From the IMG/VR virus record IMGVR_UViG_3300050821_016912, positions 1 through 39,203 of that record: a stretch of DNA of 39,203 bases, one strand, 5' to 3'. The notes below the pieces were generated by a model that was not told where the DNA came from, did no database searches, and was given only the letters and a program-made list of their open reading frames with translations. A program made the position numbers and the translations under genes. Positions 1 to 8,191 of this stretch are shown here, piece by piece. Source of the DNA: a virus. Positions within the stretch are counted from its first letter, which is position 1, and each line of letters begins with the position of its first letter.

Positions 1-56
1 CCTGTCATTGGTAAAAACCCCGCTTATAGACCAAATGAATACGATTGGGTGGGCGG
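1..56. repeat. Terminal direct repeat (contig closure), left copy
   Basis: Bases 1-56 are identical to 39148-39203. The methyltransferase reading frame runs through the join without a shift (163 codons from 38659 to 39147, then codon 164 at base 1). This is what a circular assembly with a short overlap gives. It does not show what the physical virion ends are. Confidence 0.97.
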
Positions 57-1254
57 TGCAGGTGGCAAAACCCCAATGAGGCCAGAACATAAAACCGGTC
101 CCGCCACCGACGCCGCCAAAAAATGGCAAGGCTTTGGTACGGCCCTTAAACCCGCCAATGAGCCCATATGTCTCGCGCGGAAACCGTTGGAGCCAAAACT
201 CACCGTCGCCAGCAATGTTTTAAAGTGGGGTGTTGGGGGTTTGAATATTGATGGGGCGCGGATAGCTGGTGATTTAGAACAACGCACTCGCCATAATGGG
301 GGCAGTCGTAAAGATTCAAACATTGGCGCGCTTGGTATTAACGAGGCCATATACTCGGCACCACCAGCCCAAGGCCGCTGGCCCGCCAATGTGATTTTCG
401 ATGAAGAGGCAGCCCAATTGTTGGATGAGCAGAGTGGGGTTTTGAAGAGCGGCCAATTAAATGCGGGACATAAACAACATCAAGGGTTCCAGGGCCGTTA
501 CAAAACGTCGGGCACCATAACCGGGAACTACGGTGGTGACACCGGCGGCGCCTCTAGATTTTTCTACGTGGCCAAGGCGTCAAAATCTGAAAGGAACCGG
601 GGGCTTGACTGTATTGAGATAATTAATATAAGTATTGGTTCATGGGAAAGTGCGGACCAAAAAGCTCAGCTCCAGGTGGATACGGCACAATCTCCCCCAA
701 AGGTTATCGCCGCATCTGGGACGTTAAACAAAAGCGTTACCGAATGGAACACGTTGTTGTTTGGGAACAGCACTTCGGACCCGTCGTTGGCAAGCTTCAA
801 GTCCACCATAAAAACGGTAAAAACCTCGACAATCGAATCGAAAACCTTGAGCTGGTTAGCCCACTTCAACACAAGCGCGAGCATTCAGGATGCAAACTTA
901 TTGGAAATCAGTGGTGGAAACCATGCGGATCTTGCCGGAAGTTTAAGCCCATCGATCAATATTATAAACGTCCCGACGGGGTCTGCTACGAGTGCAAGTC
1001 CTGCACAGTCAAACGATCTGTTGCAGACAAAAAGCGGCGGCGTTCTTAAGTCTACGCATCCCACCGTCAAACCAATCAAACTGATGGAATATTTGATTAA
1101 ACTGATCTGCCCTCCGGGCGGCGTGGTACTTGATCCCTTTGCTGGCTCAGGTTCCACATTGGTCGCAGCCAAACGGTTGGGTTTTCAATTTATCGGCATC
1201 GAAATGAATGAAGAATATGTCGAGATCGCCAGTAAACGAATTCAAAATGCCTGA
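1..1254 (+). CDS. DNA methyltransferase, 3' part, carrying a nested HNH gene
   Basis: Continues the gene that starts at 38659. The recognition region leads to ASRFFYVAKASKSERNRGLD (ends near base 612). The C-terminal end has HPTVKP (joined residues 516-521) and the SAM-binding motif I DPFAGSGST (541-549), so the motif order is IV then I, as in the beta class. In relatives only a short stretch lies between RNRGL and HPTVKP. Here about 145 codons (roughly 366-513) are inserted, Ser/Thr-rich and without recognisable domain. In another frame the same bases encode an HNH endonuclease (642-1049). The methylase frame has no stop across the insert, so a full-length enzyme with a large loop is possible. 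Whether it is active is not known. Confidence 0.9.
   Translation, partial: PVIGKNPAYRPNEYDWVGGAGGKTPMRPEHKTGPATDAAKKWQGFGTALKPANEPICLARKPLEPKLTVASNVLKWGVGGLNIDGARIAGDLEQRTRHNGGSRKDSNIGALGINEAIYSAPPAQGRWPANVIFDEEAAQLLDEQSGVLKSGQLNAGHKQHQGFQGRYKTSGTITGNYGGDTGGASRFFYVAKASKSERNRGLDCIEIINISIGSWESADQKAQLQVDTAQSPPKVIAASGTLNKSVTEWNTLLFGNSTSDPSLASFKSTIKTVKTSTIESKTLSWLAHFNTSASIQDANLLEISGGNHADLAGSLSPSINIINVPTGSATSASPAQSNDLLQTKSGGVLKSTHPTVKPIKLMEYLIKLICPPGGVVLDPFAGSGSTLVAAKRLGFQFIGIEMNEEYVEIASKRIQNA
642..1049 (+). CDS. HNH homing-type endonuclease nested in the methyltransferase gene
   Basis: 135 residues, in a different frame from the surrounding methyltransferase. Residues 35-81 form an HNH_3-type core: EHVVVWEQHFG, then VHHKNG (H55, H56), then a DNRIENLELV segment (N64, N68) and H77/H81. 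A zinc ribbon follows, with C95-x2-C98 and C115-x2-C118. The N-terminal GYGTISPKGYRRI strand region is typical of phage HNH enzymes. Such proteins nick or cut DNA at an empty allele and spread their own gene. The ATG at 642 has no clear Shine-Dalgarno sequence, so expression may be weak or coupled to the methylase. The stop is 7 bases before the conserved HPTVKP codons, which leaves no room for a group I intron ribozyme. Identity as an HNH protein is firm; mobility is inferred. Confidence 0.88.
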   Translation: MGKCGPKSSAPGGYGTISPKGYRRIWDVKQKRYRMEHVVVWEQHFGPVVGKLQVHHKNGKNLDNRIENLELVSPLQHKREHSGCKLIGNQWWKPCGSCRKFKPIDQYYKRPDGVCYECKSCTVKRSVADKKRRRS

Positions 1255-1274
1255 TAAACAGGCAGGAAACAGAT

Positions 1275-1676
1275 ATGGCCAAATTTCAAAAAGGTAAATC
1301 AGGCAATCCCAATGGCCGCCCGAAAGACGCTGTAGGACAGGCGATGCGGGTGATGACGGCTGAGGAATTTATTGAAATTATTGATCTTGTTTTGCTCACC
1401 CCCACGTCCCGTTTAAAAGAAATCATCGAAGACCGGGAGGATGAACACAACCAACTTCAGCGCATGGTGGCATCCATTGTGGTGAAAATTGTCGAGCGCG
1501 GGGATATGCAGGCCCTAAATCTCTTACTCGACCGATTGATTGGCAAAGTCAAAGATGACCAGGCCATTATGAAGGCCATTGCCGAGCATTATAAGCGCAT
1601 GAGTTTAGATGAGATTGTCAAAGAGACCCAGGTGGCCGTCGCCCAAGCCGAGAAGGTGTTAAAACTTGCTCGATGA
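1275..1676 (+). CDS. DUF5681-type protein, candidate small terminase subunit
   Basis: 133 residues beginning MAKFQKGKSGNPNGRPKDA, the F-x-K-G-x-SGNPNGRPKG signature of DUF5681 proteins. The rest is charged and mostly helical (EFIEIIDLVLL, RMVASIVVKIVERGD, LLLDRLIGK). It lies 21 bp after the methylase and about 1 kb before the large terminase, the usual place for the small terminase subunit that recognises the packaging site. DUF5681 genes are often found next to phage terminases. The role is inferred from place and signature and not from a recognised HTH. The 3' end overlaps the next gene by 11 bases. Start ATG follows a GGAAACAG site. Confidence 0.6.
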   Translation: MAKFQKGKSGNPNGRPKDAVGQAMRVMTAEEFIEIIDLVLLTPTSRLKEIIEDREDEHNQLQRMVASIVVKIVERGDMQALNLLLDRLIGKVKDDQAIMKAIAEHYKRMSLDEIVKETQVAVAQAEKVLKLAR

Positions 1677-2094
1677 AGTGGACATAAGATTAATGCGGCC
1701 AGCGGATTTGGAGTTTGTTATGCGCTCGTGGCTCAATGCCTATAAGCACGCCTCAAGTTTCGCCCGCCGTATTAAAAATTCTGTTTACTACAAATGGCAC
1801 CATAAAATCATCACGGGTATTTTACTTCGCAAAACCACACTGACTTACGTGGCGGTCCTAAGAGAGGATTCAGATACTATTTTAGGCTTTTTGACCTTTG
1901 AGGAATTCGATAACGAGCAGGTGGTCCATTTTTGCTATGTAAAAAAAGATTTTAGAAAAATGGGTTTATGCCGCTCGCTTTTAAATGATGCCGAGGTGGA
2001 ATTAAAAAATGCCTGCTTCACCCACTGGACTTACCCGGTCGATGAGATGATTAGAAAATACCCTTCAATGATTTATGACCCATATAGGATTTAA
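1666..2094 (+). CDS. GNAT-like acetyltransferase fold protein
   Basis: 142 residues from a TTG at 1666 (an in-frame GTG at 1678 is an alternative; AAGGTG lies upstream of both). IRLMRPADLEFVMRSWLNAY at the N-terminus, a beta strand ILGFLTFEE, then VVHFCYVKKDFRKMGLCRSLL match the GNAT plan, with V-K-K-D-F-R-K-M-G-L near the acetyl-CoA loop (usual form R/Q-x-x-G-x-G/A). GNAT-like proteins are recurrent in podovirus packaging and head regions, where their substrate is unknown. A second GNAT-like gene lies at 15276. The stop overlaps none of the next gene, which starts directly at 2095. Confidence 0.62.
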   Translation: MLDEVDIRLMRPADLEFVMRSWLNAYKHASSFARRIKNSVYYKWHHKIITGILLRKTTLTYVAVLREDSDTILGFLTFEEFDNEQVVHFCYVKKDFRKMGLCRSLLNDAEVELKNACFTHWTYPVDEMIRKYPSMIYDPYRI

Positions 2095-2268
2095 ATGAAA
2101 GACCCACTGACTTCAAAAAACCAAAGACAAATAGCAAAGTATGAAAAAGATATTGCCCAAATAAAAAAACAAATCAAGGCAATTGAAAACAGGCAAATGC
2201 AAACACTTGTCCAATTGTTGCTAAATATAATGGAAAACCAAACCACCGGATGTGGGAGAAAAAAATAA
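2095..2268 (+). CDS. Small coiled-coil protein, unknown
   Basis: 57 residues, MKDPLTSKNQRQIAKYEKDI at the start. The middle (KYEKDIAQIKKQIKAIENRQ) is a charged helix with heptad-like spacing and probably forms a coiled coil; the end is GCGRKK. ATG follows the GNAT stop immediately and its stop codon TAATG shares bases with the start of the next gene, which supports it as a real, translationally coupled gene in the packaging operon. Function is not recognised. Confidence 0.6.
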   Translation: MKDPLTSKNQRQIAKYEKDIAQIKKQIKAIENRQMQTLVQLLLNIMENQTTGCGRKK

Positions 2269-2564
2269 TGGAAATTGATTTAAAACGCAGCAAAGGCTCA
2301 ACCGTTAGCCTGAAGGCATCACCAGGCGAAGTGGGCCACGTGCCAGACAAACCCAAAACCATCCTTCGCAAGGTCTCACACTTAAGGCTTCATAACCCGC
2401 AGCAATTGATTTATGGCAAAGGGGCCATTAAATCCACTTTCCATGCCGAACAAGATGGTTTGGAAATGAAAGAGGGACCGCACGGGGTTGAGGTTAAAAT
2501 TGATGATGAGACTTCTGCCGTGGTCACCTACAACAACGTGCCACTTTATCATGTGAAGGGATAG
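2268..2564 (+). CDS. Hypothetical protein, 98 aa
   Basis: Start ATG at 2268 is preferred over the in-frame ATG at 2250 because GGGAG lies 9 bases before it and it overlaps the previous stop (TAATG). The protein has two visible parts: an N-terminal basic region (MEIDLKRSKGS, then KTILRKVSHLRL) and an acidic beta-like C-terminus (GVEVKIDDETSAVVTYNNVP). No known domain is recognised. It sits among small genes ahead of the terminase. Confidence 0.6.
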   Translation: MEIDLKRSKGSTVSLKASPGEVGHVPDKPKTILRKVSHLRLHNPQQLIYGKGAIKSTFHAEQDGLEMKEGPHGVEVKIDDETSAVVTYNNVPLYHVKG

Positions 2565-2567
2565 GCC

Positions 2568-2780
2568 GTGGCTTATGAAACTTATTCGGATGATGAAGGC
2601 TCGATCATGCTTATTATTGACGAATATATCGCCAACGTGGTCTTGGCAGGCGGGACAACGAGTGGTTTCACATACCGCATTATGGGCGGTAACCCAAACG
2701 TCAATGCTCTTAAAATGATGGCCCAGGTGAATGCCTTGATGAGGCGCGAAATTAAAAAATGGGACGATGAACAGACTTGA
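2568..2780 (+). CDS. Hypothetical protein, 70 aa
   Basis: GTG start at 2568, three bases after the previous stop, with GAAGGGATAG upstream as ribosome site. The sequence alternates an acidic start (YETYSDDEGS), a hydrophobic strand (IMLIIDEYIANVVLAGG) and a C-terminal helix ending in REIKKWDDEQT. It overlaps the start of the large terminase by 14 bases. No family is recognised. Confidence 0.58.
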   Translation: MAYETYSDDEGSIMLIIDEYIANVVLAGGTTSGFTYRIMGGNPNVNALKMMAQVNALMRREIKKWDDEQT

Positions 2781-4197
2781 ATTCACCAAGCTTGAAGTCC
2801 TGCTTTCAGAGTTAAAGCAAAAGACCAAGCCGTCATTTCAGATTGATCAGTTCTGCTTTGATAAACAGGTAGCGTTTATTAACGACACCGCACGCTTTAA
2901 GACTGCGGTCTGCTCGAGGCGCTCAGGCAAGACCATTGCATGCGCGGCCCATTTGATCAGTGTGGCCATTGCCAATGCCGGCCGCGTTTGTGTTTACATC
3001 ACATTATCCAGAGCCAATGCCAAAAAAATCATTTGGGGGGAAGTCCTTGAAATCAATCGAAATTACCAGTTGGGTGGTGTTCCCAATGAAACTGATCTTA
3101 GTCTTAAATTTCCTAATGGCTCTGTGGTTTATTTCTCTGGTGCCAGTGACAAGAGTGAAATTGACAAATTCCGTGGTCTGGCAATTACTCTTTGTTATCT
3201 CGATGAGTGCCAGTCTTTCCCTGGTTTTATTGAAAATCTTGTAGAAGAAGTGATCACAAAAGCCCTGTTTGATTATTCAGGGACCCTTTGTTTGATCGGC
3301 ACCCCTGGCCCCATCCCCCAGGGTTATTTTTACCAATGTGCCACCTCAAGTGAGTGGTCGCATCATGCCTGGACGATGTTTGAAAACCCCCACTTGGTTT
3401 TAAAGTCGGGCAAAACACCTGAAACCATTGTGAAAGAGGAAATCACCAGAAAAGGGGTGGGCATTGATGATCCCACCATCCAACGGGAGTGCTTTGGCCG
3501 CTGGGTTGTTGACCCCACGAGCCTGGTATTTGTTTACGATGCAGATATCAATCACTTCGATCGATTGCCCGACCTGGTTCATTCTTGGGAATATATTATT
3601 GGTGTCGATCTTGGTTTTAACGATGCCGATGCTGTTGCCGTTATCGGATTTAACACCCAAACCAAGGCTGCGTACCTGGTTGAAGAATCCATTAAAACGC
3701 ACCAGGGGATAACCGAGCTTGTCGAGGGCCAGCTTGATCCGTTGGTAAAACAATATAACCCCATGCGCATTGTCATGGACACGGGCGGCGTGGGCTTAAA
3801 AGTCGCAGAAGAAATCAGGCGCAGATACGGCATGGCGGTGCAAGCGGCCGAGAAGACTAGGAAAATGGAATTTATTGAGATTTTAAACGATGCCATGCGG
3901 ACTGAGAGGTTTTTTGCCAAGAAAACCACTAGGTTTGCCGAAGAAACAAAGCTCATCGAATGGGATTGGGATAAATCAACTCCCGACAAACTTAAAATCT
4001 CAGACCGCTTTCACTCGGACATTGCCGATGCCGTTCTTTATGCATTTAGAGAATCCCTTCACTGGATGTTTGAGCCCGAAAAGCCCAAGGTGAAGGCCGG
4101 CACACCCCAATGGATGAAAGAGCAAGAGCAATTAATGGAGCAACAATTGGAGCGCCAGCTTCAGGACCAACAACACCAAATGTGGGGAGAGATTTAA
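2767..4197 (+). CDS. terL: Terminase large subunit (ATPase and nuclease)
   Basis: 476 residues. This motor docks on the portal, translocates DNA into the prohead and cuts the concatemer. The ATPase half has Walker A SRRSGKTI (about residues 50-57) after the FDKQVAFINDTARF adenine-side strand, and Walker B LCYLDECQ near residue 145. The nuclease half has an RNase H-like first strand GVDLGFNDADA near 280, VMDTGGVG near 338 and DRFHSDIADAVLYAF near 415-425, each giving an acidic metal ligand. The C-terminus is Gln/Glu-rich (EQEQLMEQQLERQLQDQQ), a flexible tail likely used to contact the portal. Length and motif order are typical. Confidence 0.95.
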   Translation: MNRLEFTKLEVLLSELKQKTKPSFQIDQFCFDKQVAFINDTARFKTAVCSRRSGKTIACAAHLISVAIANAGRVCVYITLSRANAKKIIWGEVLEINRNYQLGGVPNETDLSLKFPNGSVVYFSGASDKSEIDKFRGLAITLCYLDECQSFPGFIENLVEEVITKALFDYSGTLCLIGTPGPIPQGYFYQCATSSEWSHHAWTMFENPHLVLKSGKTPETIVKEEITRKGVGIDDPTIQRECFGRWVVDPTSLVFVYDADINHFDRLPDLVHSWEYIIGVDLGFNDADAVAVIGFNTQTKAAYLVEESIKTHQGITELVEGQLDPLVKQYNPMRIVMDTGGVGLKVAEEIRRRYGMAVQAAEKTRKMEFIEILNDAMRTERFFAKKTTRFAEETKLIEWDWDKSTPDKLKISDRFHSDIADAVLYAFRESLHWMFEPEKPKVKAGTPQWMKEQEQLMEQQLERQLQDQQHQMWGEI

Positions 4198-4434
4198 GTG
4201 ACCAAAGACGTAAAAGAATTAAAAGAGATTCTGGACCTGCTCAGCACTTACTCGATTGAAACATTTGAAACCGATACGTTTAAGGTCCGATTTTGTGACA
4301 AAATAGTTCAAGAGACCGTTGAAAAGGATTTCAAAATCACCCCGTCGCAACCCTTAAGCAAGATGCCAGCCGACAGTGACCTGCTCCTTTATGCCACCGA
4401 TGAGTACGACGCCGTTATTAAAGACAGAGAATAA
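4198..4434 (+). CDS. Hypothetical protein, 78 aa
   Basis: GTG start directly after the terminase stop (TAAGTG). The N-terminus VKELKEILDLLSTYSIETFE is a helix followed by a strand (TDTFKVRFCDKIV), and the rest is acidic. Between terminase and portal, it is probably co-translated with both. No family recognised; a packaging or head-assembly accessory is possible but not shown. Confidence 0.55.
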   Translation: MTKDVKELKEILDLLSTYSIETFETDTFKVRFCDKIVQETVEKDFKITPSQPLSKMPADSDLLLYATDEYDAVIKDRE

Positions 4435-4452
4435 GTTTGAAAAGGATTTCAT

Positions 4453-6357
4453 ATGCAAAAAGTTGATTACACCAAGTTTGGTGACAAAACAGCCCCCGAA
4501 ACCAAAGACCAGCAAATAGACCGGCGTTGGTGGCTGCTTGAGAAAAAGGATTTACCCTTAGCCCTTACCACCATTGTGGGGCACTTAGGCCTATATGACA
4601 CCAAACGCCAGCAGCAATACCAGCTCTCAACCAAGCTTTACGGCAATATCTCAACGATTGGCATCTCAGGTCTCGCCCAAATAAAGGTGACCAACTCATC
4701 GTCGTCTCTCAAAGACCGGGTGACGTTTAATGTGGTGCAATCGTTAGTTGATTCCATTATTGCCAAAATGACCAAGAATAAGCCCAAGCCCTTATTTTTA
4801 ACCTCTGGCGGGGATTATAAGCTTCAGCAAAAGGCCAAAAAACTAAACAAGTTTATTGAAGGGTTATTTTATGAGCAGCACGCCTATAAAAAAGGCCCGG
4901 TCGCGCTGCTGGATGCCTGCGTCTTGGGGGACGGCATTATTCATGTCTTTGAAGAACACGGGAGACTTAAATGGGAGAGAGTTTTAGCGCATGAATTATT
5001 TGTCGATTTTATCGATGCCTTTCAGGGCGAGCCGCGCCAGCTCCATCGAGTTAAAAATATTGATCGGCAGGTCTTAATCGAATGCTTCCCCAAACAAGCC
5101 CAAGCTATTAAGGACGCCCCAAGGGCTAAGGCTGAGATTGGCTTTCAGCAACAAAATATTTCAGATTTAGTAACCGTTGTTGAATCGTGGCATTTGCCCT
5201 CGGGCCCTGATGCCAAAGACGGGGTCCACTGCATTTGTTTGGAAAATGATGTTTTGTTTTATGAGAAATGGGAGAAATGCTATTTCCCGTTTGCGGATTT
5301 GAAATATTCCAAAAAGATGTTTGGCTTTTGGGGCCAAGGTTTGCCAGAAAGAGTGCAATCGATCCAGCTTGAGATCAATAGGATCTCCTGGGTGATCCAA
5401 CGCTCGATGCAATTGATGGCCTCGTTTAAGATTTGGATTAAGACAGGTTCAAAGACCGCCAAAGAGCAGATCACCAATGATATCGCCCCCATTATTGAAT
5501 CCGAAGAACCACCGCAATACATGGTCCCGCCGATTGTGGCCCCTGAGATGTATGAAAGATTAGATAAGCTCACCCAAAATGCCTATGAGCAAGAGGGTCT
5601 CTCGCAACTTTCCGCCAACTCGCAAAAACCTGCAGGCCTTGATAGTGGAAAAGCCCTTCGCGAATTTAACGACATCGAATCCGACAGGTTTACAACGCTG
5701 GGCCAGGCTTATGAGGATTTCTTTTTACAATTGGCGCGCTTATCCATTGATGTGGCCAAAGATATTTTCACCCGCGAAAACTCTTATGAAGTAAAAGTGC
5801 CGGGTAAGAAATTTATTGAATCTATTGATTGGAAAGAGATCAAGCTTGAGGAAGACGAATATTTCATGACGATGTTCCCGGTGTCGTCTCTCCCCAATGA
5901 CCCGGCGGGCAGGCTTTCCACCATCCAGGAATATGTCCAGGCAGGATTTATCCAACCAAGACAAGCGCGCCGTTTGCTCGACTTCCCGGATTTGGACCAA
6001 ATTGAGGGCCTGCAAAACGCCGAAGAAGACTATTTGCATATGGTTTTGGGCAAAATTGCCGATGGTGACGGCTCCCCTGATGATTACACGCCGCCAGAAC
6101 CCGATGATGATCTGCAATTGGCCCAAGAATTGGCTTTGGAATATATCGCGCAAGGTAAAACCAATAAGCTGGAGCCTGAGAAATTGGCAATGCTCCGGGA
6201 TTTCTTAGCCCAAGTGAAAGTATTGATTCAAAAGGCCATGCCCACACCGACGCCGCAAGCGCCGCCTCAAGGTGCGGGCGCGCCCATTCAACCGCAAGCA
6301 CAACCGATGCCGCCGCCGACAAGTGACATGGTGCCAAACGTGGCTGGAGCGGCCTAA
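4453..6357 (+). CDS. Portal protein
   Basis: 634 residues, directly after the terminase, the usual place and a usual length for a podovirus portal, the twelve-fold ring at the DNA entry vertex. It has a conserved-looking core with FNVVQSLVDSIIAKMTKNKP near residue 100 and a central region with FADLKYSKKMFGFWGQGLPE and IQLEINRISWVIQRSMQL (about 280-320), which resembles the portal stem/clip region of P22/T7-like portals. The last 50 residues are Pro/Gln/Ala-rich (PTPTPQAPPQGAGAPIQPQ), a disordered tail. ATG follows AAAAGGATTTCAT. Call rests on size, context and the core; no sequence search was done. Confidence 0.85.
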   Translation: MQKVDYTKFGDKTAPETKDQQIDRRWWLLEKKDLPLALTTIVGHLGLYDTKRQQQYQLSTKLYGNISTIGISGLAQIKVTNSSSSLKDRVTFNVVQSLVDSIIAKMTKNKPKPLFLTSGGDYKLQQKAKKLNKFIEGLFYEQHAYKKGPVALLDACVLGDGIIHVFEEHGRLKWERVLAHELFVDFIDAFQGEPRQLHRVKNIDRQVLIECFPKQAQAIKDAPRAKAEIGFQQQNISDLVTVVESWHLPSGPDAKDGVHCICLENDVLFYEKWEKCYFPFADLKYSKKMFGFWGQGLPERVQSIQLEINRISWVIQRSMQLMASFKIWIKTGSKTAKEQITNDIAPIIESEEPPQYMVPPIVAPEMYERLDKLTQNAYEQEGLSQLSANSQKPAGLDSGKALREFNDIESDRFTTLGQAYEDFFLQLARLSIDVAKDIFTRENSYEVKVPGKKFIESIDWKEIKLEEDEYFMTMFPVSSLPNDPAGRLSTIQEYVQAGFIQPRQARRLLDFPDLDQIEGLQNAEEDYLHMVLGKIADGDGSPDDYTPPEPDDDLQLAQELALEYIAQGKTNKLEPEKLAMLRDFLAQVKVLIQKAMPTPTPQAPPQGAGAPIQPQAQPMPPPTSDMVPNVAGAA

Positions 6358-6494
6358 TGCTCGCATTTTATCTAGGTTGCCTTCTTAGCATCCCGACACT
6401 TTTAATCTTTGAAAGGGCAGTCGAGGAATACCAACGTAACAAGGAGCGCCGCGAATGGGAGCGCGCTATCAAAAGGGCAAAACATGGGCATTAA
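6357..6494 (+). CDS. Small membrane-anchored protein, 45 aa
   Basis: ATG overlaps the portal stop (TAATG). Starts MLAFYLGCLLSIPTLLIFER: one hydrophobic span of about 17 residues followed by a strongly charged helix (EEYQRNKERREWERAIKRAK). Its last bases overlap the next gene's start by 11. The coupled junctions on both sides support translation. Function unknown; an inner-membrane peptide with a cytoplasmic basic tail is the plain reading. Confidence 0.5.
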   Translation: MLAFYLGCLLSIPTLLIFERAVEEYQRNKERREWERAIKRAKHGH

Positions 6495-6765
6495 ATCCAA
6501 ATCCCCCGACGTCCGCTATCTGACTTACTTTCTGATATTCCCTGGCGATAATGATTATTGGGTGGATCAAACACCCTTTATTCACGACCTGCAGTTTGAA
6601 TTAAAAAACTGGCATGGGATCAATAAAAACCACAAAAGGGTGAGGGATATTTTAACCAAAGGCGAAACCCATTGGCAGGACCACAATGGTGTGACCCACA
6701 GACTGATAATTGAGGAAAAACAGCGCGCAAGAAAATGGGGCACAGGAAAGCCGAGGCTAAACTAA
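6484..6765 (+). CDS. Hypothetical protein, 93 aa
   Basis: ATG at 6484 is chosen because AAAAGGGC lies just upstream and it overlaps the preceding small gene. The protein begins MGIKSKSPDVRYLTYFLIFP and contains a polar region with many His and Asn (NWHGINKNHKRVRD, HWQDHNGVTHRLI), ending in a basic tail (KQRARKWGTGKPRLN). No domain recognised. The stop TAATG is shared with the P-loop gene that follows. Confidence 0.6.
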   Translation: MGIKSKSPDVRYLTYFLIFPGDNDYWVDQTPFIHDLQFELKNWHGINKNHKRVRDILTKGETHWQDHNGVTHRLIIEEKQRARKWGTGKPRLN

Positions 6766-7184
6766 TGAGGCAGCCCATTTACTTAGTCGTCGGCGCTCCT
6801 GGCAGTGGTAAGACCTGGCTTTGCAGGCAGTTAAAAGACAAATTCACCTATATCCCGCATGATGAAAATATCATTCCAAAGCAGCATTTGGATAAAACCA
6901 TTGCTGCAGCCTCTTGGTCGGATAAACCCATTTTAATTGATACCCCATTTTCGGTGACCCAAATCGTTGAGCCATTAAAGAGGTTGGGTTTAAAAATCAC
7001 CCCTGTTTTTGTTATTGAAACGCCACGCCTGACAAGGGAGCGCTATGAGAACAGAGAGGGAAAGCCCATCCCCAAGGGGCATTTGACAAGAATTGAGACT
7101 TATAAAAAGCGCGCCCTCGAGCTTGGTGCGTTTAAAGGGACCAGCACACAAGTGTTACAACACTTAAAGGACATAAAACCATGA
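6765..7184 (+). CDS. P-loop NTPase / nucleotide-kinase-like protein
   Basis: 139 residues with a textbook Walker A, GAPGSGKT at residues 10-17, after a hydrophobic strand IYLVV. A second strand PILIDTPFSV is in the place of a kinase Walker B/substrate strand, followed by VFVIETPRLTRERYENREG, which resembles the lid region of zeta-toxin/AAA_33-like kinases. It probably binds ATP and phosphorylates a small substrate; the substrate is unknown. Start at 6765 (shared TAATG) gives the P-loop at the usual N-terminal position; a longer start at 6735 would add basic residues only. Located between portal and scaffold, an unusual place for a kinase. Confidence 0.78.
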   Translation: MRQPIYLVVGAPGSGKTWLCRQLKDKFTYIPHDENIIPKQHLDKTIAAASWSDKPILIDTPFSVTQIVEPLKRLGLKITPVFVIETPRLTRERYENREGKPIPKGHLTRIETYKKRALELGAFKGTSTQVLQHLKDIKP

Positions 7185-7966
7185 GTGATATTGAGCCGCA
7201 AACTCCAGCACCCGTAACGGACGAAACAAAGCCCATAGAAGAAAAGAAATTTCCCGAGCCCCAAGTATCAGAAAAGTTTAGGGCTGCAGCACAAAGGGAA
7301 AAGCAAGCCAACCAAAGAATGAGAGAGGCCAAAGCTTTACAGGCCCAAGTCTTGGCGCAACAACAAAAAGTCCAGGAATTTGAACAATACAAGGCCCAGG
7401 CACGCCAAAATCCTCTAAAAGCCCTAGAATCATTGGGACTGACCTATGAGGATTTGGCCCAATACATGGTCAACGGCGGCAAACCCTCAATTGATTCCGA
7501 GATCAAGTCGGTTCGTGAGGAATTTGAGCAATGGAAAAAGCAGTTCGAAGAAAAAGAGCTAAGCCAAAAACAAGAACAAGAAAAACTAAAACAGCTCCAG
7601 GAACAAAAAGCACTCGAGGACTTCACCAAAAGCATCGAAAGCTTTGTGGAGCAGAACAAAGACACTTACAAATTTGTGAATGCCTATTCTGGCTCACAGA
7701 TCATCTTGAATCACTGCATTGAGCACGCCAAAAGAACGGGCGATGTGTTGGATATGAAAGAGGCAGCCCAGGCGGCCGAGGATTATCTGCGAGAGGAATG
7801 GAAAAAGGGACAAGCTTTGATGCAGCCTGTAGCCGAGCAGCCCGGTGAGCCCAGAAAAACGCTCAATAATTCCATGAGCCAGACTTTATCATCGGCGCCG
7901 AGTATGCTCCCGGCCAAGAATGAGAACGAACGGCTAAAAAGAGCCTTGGCGGCGTTGGGGGGTTGA
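7181..7966 (+). CDS. Scaffold-like head assembly protein
   Basis: 261 residues between portal and capsid genes, rich in Glu, Gln, Lys and Ala with long predicted coiled coil (REKQANQRMREAKALQAQVL; later EEKELSQKQEQEKLKQLQEQ). The N-terminus is Pro/acid-rich and the C-terminus is a short polar segment ending in NERLKRALAALGG, which could be the capsid-binding helix. Internal scaffolds guide prohead assembly and leave before or during packaging. They are poorly conserved in sequence, so the call is by composition, length and place. ATG overlaps the kinase stop by 4 bases (ATGA). Confidence 0.78.
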   Translation: MSDIEPQTPAPVTDETKPIEEKKFPEPQVSEKFRAAAQREKQANQRMREAKALQAQVLAQQQKVQEFEQYKAQARQNPLKALESLGLTYEDLAQYMVNGGKPSIDSEIKSVREEFEQWKKQFEEKELSQKQEQEKLKQLQEQKALEDFTKSIESFVEQNKDTYKFVNAYSGSQIILNHCIEHAKRTGDVLDMKEAAQAAEDYLREEWKKGQALMQPVAEQPGEPRKTLNNSMSQTLSSAPSMLPAKNENERLKRALAALGG

Positions 7967-7981
7967 GTTAAGGGTCGCCTC

Positions 7982-8191
7982 ATGAATACTTTCGACATTA
8001 TGAAAGCCGATATTTTGGCGAGATACCCGCGCATGCCGTTTTATTTAAGGATAAAGACCTCAATCCTTGGCATACCGGACACTTGCGTAACTGACACAAG
8101 GGTCATGCCTCAAGGCGAGTTTTCTCAATCGTATATAATACGCGAATACCGAGGGGTATTTTACTTTGTCAGATTTGGCCGGTTGGACTAA
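7982..8191 (+). CDS. Hypothetical protein, 69 aa
   Basis: ATG at 7982 with AAGGGT 8 bases upstream. Sequence starts [20 protein letters not shown] and ends [14 protein letters not shown], beta-like with several aromatics. It is the last plus-strand gene before the late operon is interrupted, and its 3' end overlaps the convergent gene at 8169 by 23 bases. No family recognised. Confidence 0.45.
   Translation: MNTFDIMKADILARYPRMPFYLRIKTSILGIPDTCVTDTRVMPQGEFSQSYIIREYRGVFYFVRFGRLD

Noticed and set aside
606-1056. Group I intron or intein in the methyltransferase
   Set aside because: Only some 30 bases lie before the HNH start and 7 after its stop, too few for an intron core, and the methylase-frame translation of the insert shows no intein splice motifs.
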